Source: Gigaspora rosea (taxonomy: Eukaryota; Glomeromycota; Glomeromycetes; Diversisporales; Gigasporaceae). From it: a DNA stretch of 64,000 nt. Shown here one piece after another: positions 1-12,349 of this stretch. Where the stretch lies: assembly GCA_003550325.1 (NCBI GenBank), contig QKWP01000516.1:201641-265640 (forward strand), in the 5' to 3' direction. Numbering within the stretch: the first letter of the stretch is position 1; every line of letters begins with the position of its first letter. The position numbers and the translations under genes are program-made. The notes below the pieces were generated by a model that did not search any database, was not told the origin of the DNA, and saw only the letters and a list, made by a program, of their open reading frames with translations.

Positions 1-135
1 AAAGAGAATCTAATTTTATGTATGAGCGCTAACTTTTTTATATAATTTTATTATTAAAGTTCAAATCGATAAAACTAACGACATATTTATGCAAACTAAA
101 TAAACGATGCATATTTAATTGTTATACAAATTATT

Positions 136-290
136 GTTACTAATATCAATGGGCACGTACTGTACATAAAAATTTTGCATTAGACATTAATGCTAATACT
201 ATTAGCTTATTTTACGGTTACTAATATCAATGGGCACGTACTGTACATAAAAATTTTGCATTAGACATTAATGCTAATACTATTAGCTTA
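136..290. repeat. Tandem direct duplication, period 81 bp
   Basis: A 74 bp segment starting gttactaatatcaatgggca occurs at 136-209 and again, apparently without change, at 217-290. The near identity suggests a recent local duplication. No coding function is visible. Confidence 0.85.
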
Positions 291-418
291 GTAATGCAAT
301 TTTACGGGTCAAGATATGGATAAAAGTTTATATAATTATATATTATGTATACTATCGGCCTTGGTATCGTACGATTTTACATGTAAATAAATAGATTTAA
401 TTTGGGTTTATAAATATA

Positions 419-648
419 TTATTCGAATATAATGAATTATTCGAATATAATAAATTATTCGAATATGATGAATTATTCGAATAATTCGAATATGATGGAT
501 TGTTCGAATACAATAGATTATTCGAATTATTCGAATATAATTAATTATTCGAATATAATTAATTATTCGAATTATTCATCGAATAAATATTTAGAAAACT
601 TTATTCGAATATTTGCCGAATACGAATATTATTCGAATAACGAATATA
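419..648 (+). repeat. AATTATTCGAATAT minisatellite with a low-complexity reading frame
   Basis: Repeats of the word ATTCGAATAT with AATTA spacers run through this stretch. Because the unit is close to a multiple of three, a frame at 432-800 stays open for 122 codons and reads as repeated Asn-Tyr-Ser-Asn. Beyond the repeat the frame continues for about 70 residues of unremarkable composition, ending in a basic tail. I see no domain and regard the frame as a by-product of the repeat. A small low-complexity protein cannot be excluded. Confidence 0.7.
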
Positions 649-762
649 AATCTGAAGCTCTACACATGCGCAAAGATAAATGTGCATTCAGGGTATTAGC
701 CTTTAATAACAACCCGGATAGTTATTATAGCAATTTGAAATTTACACCAAGTTTTTTACAAT

Positions 763-1323
763 TTAAAAAAAAACTATTTCAACGACTAAGAAAATTTTAA
801 CTTTACAATTAGTAAAGTTAAAATTTAAATCATTAGAACGAAATCCTTGAGAATTATCATGTTGAGTTGTTTGCGGAATGGATAAAGGAGTAAATTGGGA
901 TCTAGATCGAGATCGGGTGAGAGAATTGGCCTGGTCTTCATTTTTATCAATATTTTCATTGTCGGATTCATCATCAATTTCGTTATTTTCACAGTTAACT
1001 TTACCGTCACCATCACCGTTACTGTCATTACCGACACCGTCACCTTTATTGCTTTCTTCGGTTACACTTGTTTCATTATTCTTGTAAAATAAAAAACTAA
1101 TTGTATTATAAACGTAATGTAAAATAGATCTATTCTGTACACATACCTTTTTAGTAGTGTTGTTCATAGCAGCTTGAACATCCACACCAGTGTCATTTAG
1201 TTTTTGAGTCGTGTGTTTATGGAATGAGTGTTTGTCGATTCTTCTACCAGTGCAGTTGATACCTGTAATGGAGCAAATTTCCTTCGTAAAACTAGACGAC
1301 CTAAATGACAGTTTGAGTACCAA
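763..1323 (-). pseudogene. DUF3504 (Crypton-type tyrosine recombinase) C-terminal fragment
   Basis: The fragment matches the C-terminal part of the DUF3504 genes at 45-58 kb in this window. It starts at the end of the recombinase domain (ITGINCTGRRIDKHSFHKHT, then NDTGVDVQAAMNN). A 66 bp stretch at 1081-1146 with a GTATGT donor and ACAAG acceptor sits where the array copies also have an intron, and it keeps the frame because 66 is divisible by three. After it come an acidic Asp/Glu/Asn-rich tail and a conserved end (SLTRSRS, QFTPLS, QGFRSNDLNF). DUF3504 is the Crypton-derived recombinase domain also found in ZMYM proteins. The expected HxxR catalytic motif reads HSFH, so Arg is replaced by His, and the second His and the Tyr are not visible. 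The N-terminal half is missing. Probably a relic. Confidence 0.7.
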
Positions 1324-1329
1324 ACATCG

Positions 1330-2380
1330 TCTAAAAAAAAAAAAAAATATGTAATATCATAACATATCAAATAAATTGTTAGTATACCAGAATAATCAAT
1401 AAGCGGATGAAAAATTCTTCGTCTGCATCCAGCGATCGGTCCATTTTCGTCAGGTTCATCAAGTGGGATAGCCCTGGGTAGAGGTTATCGTTATTATCCT
1501 GTTCTCAATTTTAGTTATGTTTAGGGTTAGCGTTAGCGTTAGTTACTGTAGCATGTGATAGTTATTTATTTATTTTTGGTTGTAGGTTAAAAACCTATAC
1601 CCCGAGTATTTTTAAGGACGCACCACTTTGATGCGTTTTATCAAATCGAATCCACCATCATCACGCGGAACCAAAATCCTTAAACTTTATTTTATAATAA
1701 GAACCACCCCATCAGGTAGTGATGCATCCGATTCCAGGATTCAAAGAAACACTATATAAAAACACCCGGCAGATATCCCGTGAAATTTGGAGATGATAAA
1801 AAAATTTTCATTTCTTCATCTGTTAATGGATCCGCTCCTTGATATGAAGTTGATTGTTGTAACTCCTTCATACGAAATTCCTTGAACTCGAAATCCGTAT
1901 GAATATGACAGGTTATTGCTTGAATGTAGTTTGTGAATAACGGTTTATTGCACTTAAACCGGGTTAGCCCACGTTAAAGTTGGGTATTTTCAGGTACGGC
2001 ATTTTTTTATATTGTTGTAGTCTTTCCTCTGATGGTTTTTAAATTTTTTATGAATTTTAGATGGAATTGAATTAAAATCAGATGCTTTGATGAAAGAACG
2101 TTTCATTTTTGTCATGTTTATTTTTTTGAGTATATTCGAAAGAAAGAAAGATATTTGAATTACTAATTAATTTATTATCATTTTATATAAAGGTTTATTA
2201 CGTATGAGCTAATGCCGTATTTTATTATGTGAGAGGCCAAGGTATTAATTAATAATATCTTGGGTCACTGTGTAATTGTGTAATTAGTGAATTGATCCCA
2301 AAGAGTGTATTTGCCTAAGATCAATCCACTAATACCAAACGATTATTACGTATGCAGTATTTTGATTACCGGTAACTATA
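1330..2380. other. Non-coding stretch, nothing recognised
   Basis: AT-rich sequence with a short GTTAGC run near 1515 and a somewhat GC-richer part at 1600-1760. No open frame with coding character, no RNA gene and no clear terminal repeats were found. Confidence 0.5.
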
Positions 2381-3229
2381 CCCTATCATATTAGTTTAAA
2401 ACTTTCGATGTTCATTCTTCACAATAATAATTGAAAGCGACATATTATTATTGCTACTTAGTTAAAGCTAGGCGACAAAGTTGCCACAAACGCAATTTCT
2501 AATTTCGCAGTAAAATAAAAAATTCAGATGTACATGTATTAGAATCTTTTGATCATTAAAACTTTGGATAATCAAAATTCGGATATAAATCCTGGCACAC
2601 AATTGAAGTTTTACTGTGGAAATTCGGATTATCGTGAGTCAATATGAATTAACATGTAAATTAAAAGTTTATAGAATTCAAACCAAATTAACGAATATTC
2701 TAGAATCGATTAATCATTATTAAATAAGCTTAAAAAATAGAATAGGTACAATATTGATTAAAAAACTGATAAATTTTATAGACTTAGGTATGTGCATAAC
2801 GTGAAAATCAACGTTTTTTAACTGCATACGAATATTACTCTTACAAAATTTAACTTTATTAATAAATTTACGAATTAACATATATTATAATTACTACGTA
2901 AACAAGAAATTTCTATAACTATTCTGGTTAACCATACACAACATTCCCATCTGAGCATGTTTAATTTTGCTTCTATCAGATTTCTAATAAATTCATAATT
3001 GTAATAGAATTTTTCGCATTATAAAATAGTAATAACTTTTTTCTATTACTATAAAAAAATCTTACGTTCATTTTCGATCATTTCTTTCCCGTAAGTGGCT
3101 TTCAATTCCAAAATCGCTAAAAATAATAATACTAACAATAAAGAATTATGTGAATAAAAAGAAAAATGATAAAAAAAAAAAATAAGCTTACCAAAGTTTC
3201 TTTAATATCGACGAAACGATACTAGCAAC

Positions 3230-3953
3230 TAGGGTTCCAAACAGTCACCCGGGTAGCCGTGTACCCGACCACCCGACCCAAAATTTTTATCAACCGGGTC
3301 AGACTTTTAGCAAATCGGTTGACTCGAAACCTTTTACTAATCGGGTGACCCGAAATTCAGATGATTGGGTTGTCATGTGCCATTACGCAGCATATGACAA
3401 CCAATTATCTACCTAGCAAATAAATTTGAACTTAAGCATTACAGCTATTTCATAATTTCTGAAGCACTGAAAAAATTGCCGATAACCGAATTGATAAGTT
3501 ATCGAGTCGGAATCAATAAGTTACCAGCTTCGGCCGAACACAGAAACTTATCAATTGGGTTATCGGCAATTTTTTCGTTTCAGAAAATATAAAAACAGCT
3601 GTAAACCCGAATCTCCCACACTGATTTCGTCATTGTTTCTGCATGGTTGCACTAACGACTTTTGGCTCTAAAAAAGCTCTCAATTTTTTGAATAAATTAT
3701 AACTTATTTCACAGCTTATTAAAAGCACATATTGAACTAATTTCTTTTATGGATAACTGATTATCCGGTTTTAGTTTTGGGTACCTGGTTGATGAGAGTA
3801 ACCCGATAGGTCACAGGCAAAGGTTTTTTAATCGGGTATCCGGGTCACCCGATTATATCCGGGTGACCCGTTTTGGTTTTGGATACCCGGTTGGAGAAGG
3901 TGTTTGACCCGACGGGTCACGGGTAGCGATTTTCAAACCGGTTTGGAACCCTA
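3230..3953. mobile_element. hAT-type MITE, 724 bp, 8 bp target duplication
   Basis: Terminal inverted repeats TAGGGTTCCAAAC / GTTTGGAACCCTA are flanked by a perfect 8 bp direct repeat, CTAGCAAC, at 3222-3229 and 3954-3961. TIRs beginning TAGNG with an 8 bp duplication are the hAT signature. The ends are rich in the word CGGGT/ACCCG (e.g. cgggtgacccg), giving a local GC rise. There is no coding capacity, so it is non-autonomous. It sits in the divergent array module, and the other module copies lack it. Confidence 0.9.
3440..3603. mobile_element. Palindromic MITE nested in the hAT MITE
   Basis: An inverted-repeat element with ends TACAGCTRTTT... / ...AACAGCTGTA and inner arms carrying TTGCCGATAAC and AACTTATCAATT. 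A second member of the same family lies at 63474-63653. The target duplication is not clear. It interrupts the hAT MITE at 3230-3953, so it is younger than that element. Confidence 0.65.
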
Positions 3954-4255
3954 CTAGCAACTATATTAAAAAAAAAAAAAAATTACATTGAAACTACGAA
4001 TTTCATATCTCAGAATTTATAGATTTGAGCCTAAAAGGCATTAATAAAATTATTATCATAGATATGAAGATGGATTTAACTTCTCAAATTATTATTTATT
4101 TTTGTTTTTGTTTATTAGAAAAGAGAAGAAAAAAGACAAAACACCTCCCTATCTCTCTTATTGGTCCGTCAAAAGAGAAGAGAAAAGACGGGCTATTTGG
4201 ATAACGCTATCCAAGCGAACACATAAATCAACAAAGATAACTGTTGGCTTTTAGG

Positions 4256-4763
4256 GTGTGACAGTATCTTCAGAGCAAACTCCCACAAAGACAGTATAAG
4301 AGTAGTATAAGTATATCTTCGAAGCGAATTTCCACAAAGATGGATATCTTCGGAGCAAACTCCCACGAAGATAGTATATCTTCGAAGCGAACTCCCATGA
4401 AGACAATATATCTTCAGAGCGAACTTCCACAAAGACGGTATATCTTCAGAGCTAACTCCCATGAAGACAGTATATCTTCAGAGCGAGTAAAGCCAACTTT
4501 TATTATTATTATTTTGTTTTTTTATTAGAGCAAACTCAAGTTGGAAGGCAAAAAAGAGAAAAAAGAGAAGAAAAAAACAAAAACACCTCCTTTATCTCTC
4601 TTGTTAGTTCATCAACAGAAAAGATAAAAGAAAAGACAGGCTATTTGGATAACGCTGTCCAAGGGAACACATAATGTTGGCTTTTAGAGAACTCCCATGA
4701 AGATAGTATATCTTCAGAGCGAACTCCCATGAAGACGGTATATCTTCGGAGCGAGTAAATGCT
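4256..4763. repeat. Hairpin-forming minisatellite, oldest copy
   Basis: Units of about 33 bp (tatcttcggagcgaactccc, then acgaagacagta) are repeated imperfectly at 4256-4490 and again at 4690-4763. Between the two blocks, part of the flanking module (acaaaaacacctcc) is itself duplicated. Each unit can fold: TCTTCG pairs with CGAAGA and, inside, GGAG pairs with CTCC around CGAA. Homologous arrays occur at 42821, 47669, 52041 and 59360. Confidence 0.8.
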
Positions 4764-5236
4764 AACGATATTTTTAGAGCGAGTATGACTGAAATCCTAT
4801 ATGCATGAATGGTTATACATGATTTTTTTATATATTAAAATTATATAGAGGGAGTATACATCATAAGGTAACACATGAAGGACAGGCGGGTTTTCTATAA
4901 AACTTCACTAGTTTATTCTTTTGTTAATATATAGTGTAAAGACCCATCTGAGTAATCTGCATTCTGCTTAACTTTTACTAGACACGCATTTTTACTGGTA
5001 ATTGTTATAAAGTAACATAAGTATGCAAAAAAACTTGGAATTCTGTTACTTTTTCGGTACTTTGGCTTATAAAATTTAATAGCCAGTTCACAAAGGTACC
5101 ACATTGAAGAACTTACTATAATTTTACAAACTAATTATTGGTTTTTATTTATATCAATATTACCAAAAAATTATTTGGCTAATTTTTGTCTCCAATTTAG
5201 ACGAAATTGAAATGTCTGAAATCCCTTCTATTTTCT

Positions 5237-5460
5237 CTAAAGTTTCTTTCTCCTCCTCTTTTTCAGTATTTTCGTTACCATTAAGCATGCCAACATATAG
5301 CACAGGCCAATGACAGACTTCTTTGCTTCATTTATGCTATAGGCAGAATGTTTCTTAGGAATAACTAAATTCATCATATATTTAAAAAAAGCTCTTAAAT
5401 TGAGGATCCACACTTTCAATAATATTTTCAAATTTTATGAGATCCAATTCAAGATTTACA
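5237..5460 (-). pseudogene. Fragment of a Glomeromycotina repeat-family protein, function unknown
   Basis: Read on the minus strand, two adjoining frames give LDLIKFENIIESVDPQFKSF and then MNLVIPKKHSAYSINEAKKS followed by VIGLCYMLACLMVTKI. The pattern of a hydrophobic lead, a K-x-SAY-x-x-x-EAKKS block and a hydrophobic helix (GLCYMLA) resembles a protein family that I recall as highly expanded in Rhizophagus-like genomes and probably transposon-borne. One frame change separates the halves. It lies in the ~1.2 kb insertion absent from sister modules. No function can be assigned. Confidence 0.4.
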
Positions 5461-6055
5461 GATTCTTGGTATTGCCAACAGTATAATACCCTTGTCTCTT
5501 GAAGTGAATGTTATTTAATATAAAATATTAAATTAAAACCTTTTTCATGAAATATTATGTATATATTTTTTTTTAAAAACAAAAGACTGTTACACTATCT
5601 GAACAATTATTATTCATCTTAGATTCAATTTTTTTTTTCTAAATGCTCTTTTTTTTCTTTTTAAGGGATTATAGAAAAATTTTGCCCAGTAAAACTTGAA
5701 TCTTAACTGTACAAACTTTATATAAAAAGGGTTGATTATAGTGAAAACCCTTATTATTATAAAGATTAATGACCCAGTTATATACAAACACCTATAACCA
5801 CTTACAACAAAGTTAAACTTACTACCTAGAACTTTTGTACGAAACTTTTTTTTTATTATCATATTAATAAAATTAACTTTATATAGAATTGTGACTAGCC
5901 AATCAAATTTAAATAAGATGTGGATCTGTAGATCATATGTTTTCAACCAATAAAATAGAACTTCGGTTATGCTTTTAGAGCGTGTGTATATTTATAAACC
6001 AGATTTCTTGTGTAATAGCAACAAACAATTATCCAATAGGACGATCTGATTTTTA

Positions 6056-7205
6056 TTTTTTTGATCAGCTCTGATCCAGAGATGATGATCAATTCTGTCC
6101 ATGACTTCTGCGAAAATTCCATGCATTAAAATTTATAATTTCTGCATAAATTCTGTGTTGATCATTTTGTTAATTATATAGAAATCTTGAATATTCTGCA
6201 ATCAATTTGTCGTTTAGTCTTCGGATTATTTTGGATATTAGGCAAAAAATTTTTACTCTACCACGTTTGTATTTTAGGTTTATTTATTTTCTATATTAGA
6301 ACTTTTTAGAACTTTTCAGAAGTTATGTTTTTAGAACCTTGTCTTATAAAAAAAATTAAATAATTTATAAATCTCTACTTTTTGCGGCAATTCTGTGCTA
6401 TTCTTAATACATTCTGTGTTTACAACCTAATTCTGTGATTTCTGTGGCATTCCGTAAAATGCAAAAAATTATCGTTTCTGCTCTAATCACTATATAAATT
6501 TTGAAATAATCGATGTAAATTTTGGTATTATTACAAATTTGTCCTACACTATAAGTTCTAAATCAATCATAAACTGTTATCTCTACTCACAATTGCGGTT
6601 TGTAGATGAGTTATAAATGGTTTTTTGTTGAAATGAGTAGAAATGAGTAGAAATAGGTAGAAATGAGCAAAAGATATTGAAACTAAAAATATTAGCTTTT
6701 AAATAAAACTTTATATCAGGTTTTCTGTCTTTTGTTTATTTTTTTTTAGCACCTTTGTCCTTATTTTTAAAGTTTTTAGGCCATCATGCTAAATATATGA
6801 ATTATATAGAAAATCGAGAAACAAAAAGTTTGAAATATTTATTATTGAACAAATATTTTTAAAAGTACAGGTGTAAAGTGAAATACTCTTTGTGAAAATA
6901 TTGTAAAAATATTATGAAACCAATTTCAAAAATAATAGCATTCAATATTTATTTTCTAAAAGACTTGTTATGTTTTTTAAATTAGACTTACTATGTTATT
7001 TTTAATAAATTTATTATATTTCTTTTTATATAGAAAAATTATATTCTGCATTATTAAAAGTCTTAAAAATTATCTTTTATGTAATAAATTTGTGTACAAT
7101 TTATATATATATTTACAGTATTAATGCCAAAATGTTTCTAAATACATAATATGATATAATTGATTTGGAGTCAAATCCACCATATGGTTAACAATATGTG
7201 AAAGA
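6056..7205. other. Insertion of unknown kind in the divergent module
   Basis: This block separates two parts of the module that are adjacent in the copies at 43, 47.8 and 52.2 kb. It contains scattered repeats of the word AATTCTGTG (6090-6480) and an imperfect gaaatgagtagaaatgagta repeat near 6635. I could not find convincing terminal repeats or coding sequence. Confidence 0.45.
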
Positions 7206-7799
7206 ATAAAATATTAAATCATCTGAATATTTACTTTAATCAAAGATAAACAATTTATTATATAAAGCATTTTGTACAAATAATTATTTTTAATGATGCT
7301 TATTTGTGCTGCAAAATTTGAAAAAAAATTTTTGAGCTTTTTTAAGTTTTTAATTTTCAGAGTAAAGTGGAGAAATTTCAGACAATAGGCAAAAAAAAAT
7401 TTCAAGTGGGTACCAGATGTAAGATAAAGATATAATCAAAAAGTTTCTGAATATAATCTATTAGAATTATTAGTATTGCAGTTAGTTAATATATTAGTAG
7501 TATATAATATAACCCTTTAAATTTAATTTTTTTAGACTTATATATTGCTTTTTAAATCTAACTTTTTATTAAAATTGATAGTTCAAACCCAAAAATTTTT
7601 TGAGACATAACTAATCTACTTTATGGTACATATGATTTAAAGACATTCAAAATTGTAACTCTTTAACAAATACTGAAAAATATATAATCTTGTAGTTATG
7701 AATAAGGACTACAATCTTGTGTATTGATTTTTTTTTTGAAAGTTTATCCTTATTCATAGAGGAGTTACAATTTATAAAAAAAAATAACTAGAATTTTTT

Positions 7800-8497
7800 A
7801 GGCTAATAACAATTTATCAAAAAATTATTTTCTGACAGATCACTTTTGAAATTTAGAATCTATGACTTATTGTTAGTTAAATTCAATTTTATAAAACTTT
7901 TCTTATAATTTAATCAAATAACTTGTGATAGTAGTATAGTTATAGAAATCAATGCTTATAAAAATTTTTTCTCTTCAATTGCAATTTTCTATAATGAATA
8001 TTAATTATAACAAAGTTAGCAATGCTAATAACAAAATAGAAAAAAAATGCAGAATAAACAAAAATAAATAAAAATGTGAAAATTATTGAAAATAAAGATG
8101 CATTTTGCACATAATTGTGACAGTAACCAATATAAAAAATGAGATTGAAAACTGTTGAGAAAAAAGATATACACATTAGCATAGATATAACCAATAGACT
8201 TTTTTAAATTAAGATATTTTATGTATTTTTTTTTATAACTGAGTTACAAACTGCTTTGAAAGCTTAGATGTCAATATGCAATAATTGAATTTTTATGTTA
8301 TGATTTATAAAATTAGATGATCGAAAATTCATATATAAAATATTAAACCATTTATATATATACAAATATTCAAATTTCGAGGAACTTACAATGATCAAAA
8401 TTCAGATATCCGTGTTTCATCTGAAGTTTGTATAAAAACTTCTAATAATCAAATATTCAGATGCTTTTGTATTAGAATTTATATATCATAACTAGTA
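7800..8497. other. AT-rich spacer, nothing recognised
   Basis: Very AT-rich sequence without a convincing gene. An 81-codon hydrophobic frame on the minus strand at 7949-8194 has no recognisable domain and probably arises by chance. Confidence 0.4.
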
Positions 8498-8740
8498 ATG
8501 CCACTGAAATTGATTTTTGAAAAAGGCCTATTTTATCTTTATTAGAGAATATTAAAATTTTTTATAAGGAAGAGCAAATAAAATTTATATAGATATGTTT
8601 CTTATAATTTCGTCTATTCAAAAAAAGTATCAAATAATTTCGTCTTTCAAATAAAATAGGTCAAAAACAACTTCATATTCAAATTTTAATTTCAGGTTTT
8701 CAAACCTGAAATAATTTCATCCTCATGTATAATCATGACC
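8498..8740 (+). repeat. Dispersed ~240 bp repeat, copy 1
   Basis: It shares long blocks with 26827-27068 in the same orientation: gaaattgatttttgaaaaag, ataatttcgtctattcaaaa, and a short hairpin around the word ttcaggttttcaaacctgaa. Family unknown. It has internal inverted repeats (AAATTGxTTTTTG with its complement) but no target duplication that I can define. Confidence 0.7.
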
Positions 8741-8958
8741 ATCTGAATTTTTTTATTTTACTATATAACTTATTTGGCAGCCATGCACTGATCCAGGAAA
8801 GTGTAATGTACTTTGAGACATTTATTTAATACCATATTCAGTTTCTGTTGATTTACTAAATAATAATTTACATTTACAAATAGGGTTGGGTTCTGTATGG
8901 GCCGGGTTTGGTTGGATATTTGAAGTCCAAATATTTAATTAAATAGATACACTGGCAA

Positions 8959-9380
8959 TAGTGATACAAATCAATAAATATTTTTCAATCAATTAGTTGA
9001 TAAATCATTTTATCCAACTAATCGATTTTATTCAACTTACTGATTAATTGGCCAATCAATTAATCAACTAATCGATTCATTGATTAGTTGACTAATCAAT
9101 TGACCAATTAATCAATTGGCCAACTAATCAATTAGTTGAATAGATAATAAAAGAAACTTGGTAAAATACATGTAAACTAGCAATTGATATATGATTAGTT
9201 AATTAATCAACCAATTAACTAGTTGATTAATTGATAAATCAACTAGTTGATTAATTGCTAATTTATTAATCAATTAGTCAACTAATTAATTAATTGACTA
9301 AGTTGGGTTTGTAAAATTCAAATCGATTAGTTGTCAACTTTACAACTAATAAATTAATTCAATTTTCGATTGTATTACTA
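8959..9380. mobile_element. hAT-type MITE family A, copy 1 (422 bp)
   Basis: TIR TAGTGATACAA / TTGTATTACTA is flanked by a perfect 8 bp duplication, ACTGGCAA, at 8951-8958 and 9381-9388. The interior is almost entirely built from the word ATTAGTTGA/TCAACTAAT and CAATTGAT variants. A second member, inverted relative to this one and with its own target duplication, is at 35431-35876. Non-coding and non-autonomous. Confidence 0.92.
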
Positions 9381-9388
9381 ACTGGCAA

Positions 9389-10245
9389 TCATAATGCAAC
9401 AAAAAAATTTTAGTTAGATCATATTATCTTATGCAATTCTAGTCATATCCATTAGTTTTTTATTTTATCTGCAATTAGTGGCTTTTTGTAATTCTGGAAG
9501 TTTAGATATCATTATTATTGCCAATGCAAAAATAATCATGTGTGTATTATAAAACACATGTTGTATTGTTTTTCTCATTTTTAACAAAATCTTTCTCAGG
9601 TTTACTAACAATAACCAAAAAACTTCAAATTTATTTAAGTTAGTATTAGAGTTCCTATTAAGGCTTAGTATTCTTAAAAGAATTAACCAATTTTAATTCT
9701 GGTTAAAATTATAAAATTTAACTACTCTTTATTTTTATAGATTTTTTTTTATATAAATTAATTATTTTTTAAAGGTTAGGGTTAGAATACAGGTTATATT
9801 AAGCTAGAAAGTGGATTATTTATATGCAAAATTAGACATTAAAAACTTTACTTAATCGCCCAAAACTTGTTTTTGTAATAAAATTTTGTGATATTAATAA
9901 TTTTTGAAATTTTTTTAAAAATTTTTTTATTTTGTTATACAAGATTCTGTAACCTGATTGGTAAATTATAGGGTAGTTAAATCACTAAAGAGGCAAGTTA
10001 GCAATATTTTTATTAAAATATATAGTAAAATTGCTCAAGGAATTTTTTGTTAGACATAAAAGATAATTTCTTAACAAATTTTTAAGAAATAAGCCATTTT
10101 TAAAAAAGGGATCACTTTTCTACTCATATTATATTACATTAAAATAAGACCTGCTATTGAATAAGCACTATTAATTATTATATAATAGTAAAATTTTGAT
10201 AGATAATTTTAACAAGATTAAATCATGTAATTTGTGCTATATAAA
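9389..10245. other. AT-rich spacer, nothing recognised
   Basis: No open frame with coding character. A short ggttagggttag run near 9774 is an isolated telomere-like word. No RNA gene or terminal repeat found. Confidence 0.4.
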
Positions 10246-12339
10246 TATCATCAGCAAAAAAAAATATGCATAAACCTCCGCAAGTTTTTACGCGAGCATA
10301 AACTTGCGAAAATTTTACAATTAGTTCAGAGTATTACGTAGGGGTAATAATTATGTAAGTTTACGCTATAGTATATTATGAATTATATATACGTAATCTT
10401 ATGTAAGTTATTGCCGTAATATTTCGAAAATATTATAATACAATACGAAAGTTTACAAAATAGATCAAATAAAAAAAAATGCCCCTTTGGGGGTTGCAGG
10501 ATCACAGGAGTAATATTTTCGCATATTTTGTGATATTTTCGCATTGTTTTGCAATATTTGGCAAATTTTCGCAAATTTTCAAAATTTTTTAAAAAATAAA
10601 TAAACAATATACATATTCACATAATCATACTTTTTTACAGGTTTTCGCTTTATTTTGCAAGGTTTCGCAATTTATTATAAAATTTTACATTTTTTATTTA
10701 TTATTATTTTTTTATTTATTATTATTATATATTATATATTATATTATATATTATATTTTAATTATATACATTTTTTACAGTATTATTTTTACATTATTAT
10801 ATATTATTTTAACTACTTTCTCACTTCTTCACATCTAATCCTATTACTATATACAAAAAACTAGCCCTACACACTTATTTTAGCTCACTCTATAGTTAGC
10901 TATTATCTTCGCTTTTTTGTTTTCTATTATTTTTGAAAGTGTTGGAGGTTGTAGTTGGTATGTGCAAGGTTTTGAAATGTTGTTGTTTTTCTCTCAAAGT
11001 GCCGAAATAAAATAAATTAATAAAAAAAATTTAAAAATAAACCAAAAAAACAAAAACAAAAACTACGAAACAAAAAAATTAAAGTGAAACCTTACAAGAA
11101 CTTGCAAAAACTAGCAAAAACTTGCACCCATTTCTCTAAAGAAGCGTTCCTGAAATTTAGAAATTGCTAGGGTGTGTTTTTGAAAGTGTCAGAAGTCGTA
11201 GTTGGCATGCGCAAGATTTTGAAAAGTTGTTGTTTTTCTCGCAAAGTGCCGAAATAAAATAAATTGATAAAAAATTTTAAAAATAAACCAAAAAAAACAA
11301 AAACAAAAAACACGAAATGAAAAAAATAAATAAAACGAAACCTTGCAAAAAACTTGTGACCATTTCTTTAAAGAAGCGTTCTTGAAGATTTAAAAATTGC
11401 TGTATATGTTCTTGAAAGTGTCGAAAGTCGTAGTTGGCATGCACAATGTTTCGAACGTTGTTTGTTTTTCTCACAAAGTGCCGAAATAAAATAAATTAAT
11501 AAAAAATTTTAAATAAACCAAAAAAACAAAAACAAAAAACATGAAGCGAAAAAATAAATGAAGAGAAACCTTGCAAGAACTTGCAAAAACTTGCAAAAAC
11601 TTGCGAAAGCTTGCGAAAACATGCGCCATTTCTCTAAAGAAGCGTTCTTGAAATTTAAAAATGCTGGGGGTATGTTCTTGAATGTGTCGAAAAGCGTAGT
11701 TGGCATGCGCAAGGTTTCGAAAAGTTGGTTGAATTATAAAAAAAGAAAAAAAAAAAAAATAAAATAAAAAAATAAAAAAAAATAAAAAAAAAACAAAAAA
11801 AACGAATGAAAACAAAAATGAAAAACAAAAGTGAAAAAAACAAAATAGAAGATCTAATTATAAACAAAAGATCTAATTTGATCTTGTAGTACAGAATTTG
11901 AACTTCATCGAATTATTTCGAACTATTTCGAAAAATTAGTCCAATGCGTAATCCAGGTTACAAATCTAATGATCCAGCTTGTTTTCTGGTCCTAAAATAT
12001 TTCGAAATGGTTCGAATATTTATATAAGAAATTTAGCGTAAATTTACGATTTCTTACAGTTCATAAAAAAATTGTAAAAAATTTAGCATAAACTTTCGCA
12101 AGTTTTTACAATATATAAGAAAATCGTAAACTTACATAAAAGGTTTAGCGTAAAACTATGCAAGTTTTACAGTACATAAGAAAATCGTAAATTTACATAA
12201 ATTTTTATGTAAATTTACAATTTTCTTACACATTGTAAGACTTACGTAGTATTACGCTAAATTTTATGTAAGTTTACGATTTTCTTACATACTGTAAAAA
12301 CTTGCACAAGTTTACGCATATATATTTTTGCTGATGATA
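10246..12339. mobile_element. 2.1 kb TIR element without coding capacity
   Basis: The ends read TATCATCAGCAAAAA and TTTTTGCTGATGATA, and the similarity continues inward with TATGC(A/G)TAAAC and CAAGTTTTTAC. TATAAA flanks both ends (10240-10245 and 12340-12345), a possible short target duplication, though the flanks are AT-rich. The subterminal parts are full of TTTACG/CGTAAA and CTTGCG words, and the centre holds a tandem array (10930-11735). Superfamily unresolved. Confidence 0.7.
10930..11735. repeat. Tandem array, unit about 230-265 bp, ~3.3 copies
   Basis: Units begin near 10931, 11177, 11408 and 11672 with ttttgaaagtgt or ttcttgaatgtgt, followed by gtagttggcatgcgcaagg, a GTGCCGAAATAAAATAAATT block, an A-rich run and repeats of aacttgcaaa. 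Several overlapping frames on both strands arise from this repetition and are not taken as genes. Confidence 0.75.
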
Positions 12340-12349
12340 TATAAAATAT

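Larger units (their letters stand above)
2380..7800 (+). repeat. Divergent copy of the 3' module of the 42-59 kb array, broken by insertions
   Basis: Blocks at about 2460-3200, 3960-4760, 5970-6056 and 7200-7730 match, in the same order and orientation, the module seen at 46.6-48.4, 50.9-52.8 and 58.3-59.5 kb (for example ccagatttcttgtgtaa at 5999 and tttgaaaaaaa-ttttgagc at 7317). The copy is clearly more diverged than the array copies are from one another. It is interrupted by a hAT MITE (3230-3953) and by about 1.2 kb at 4765-5970 and 1.15 kb at 6056-7205 that the other copies lack. Confidence 0.7.

Noticed and set aside
432-800. 122-codon Asn-Tyr-Ser-rich frame as a gene
   Set aside because: It is produced by the ATTCGAATAT minisatellite, with no domain beyond it. 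Kept only as part of the repeat entry.
2160-2400. Terminal repeat of a transposon (gagaggccaaggtattaatt region)
   Set aside because: No inverted or direct partner could be found in the window.
4256-4763. CRISPR-like array
   Set aside because: Units are adjacent and diverged, with no unique spacers, and the genome is eukaryotic. It is a minisatellite.
11277-11867. Several overlapping Phe-rich and basic frames
   Set aside because: They follow the period of the tandem array and A-runs, and are open on both strands at once.
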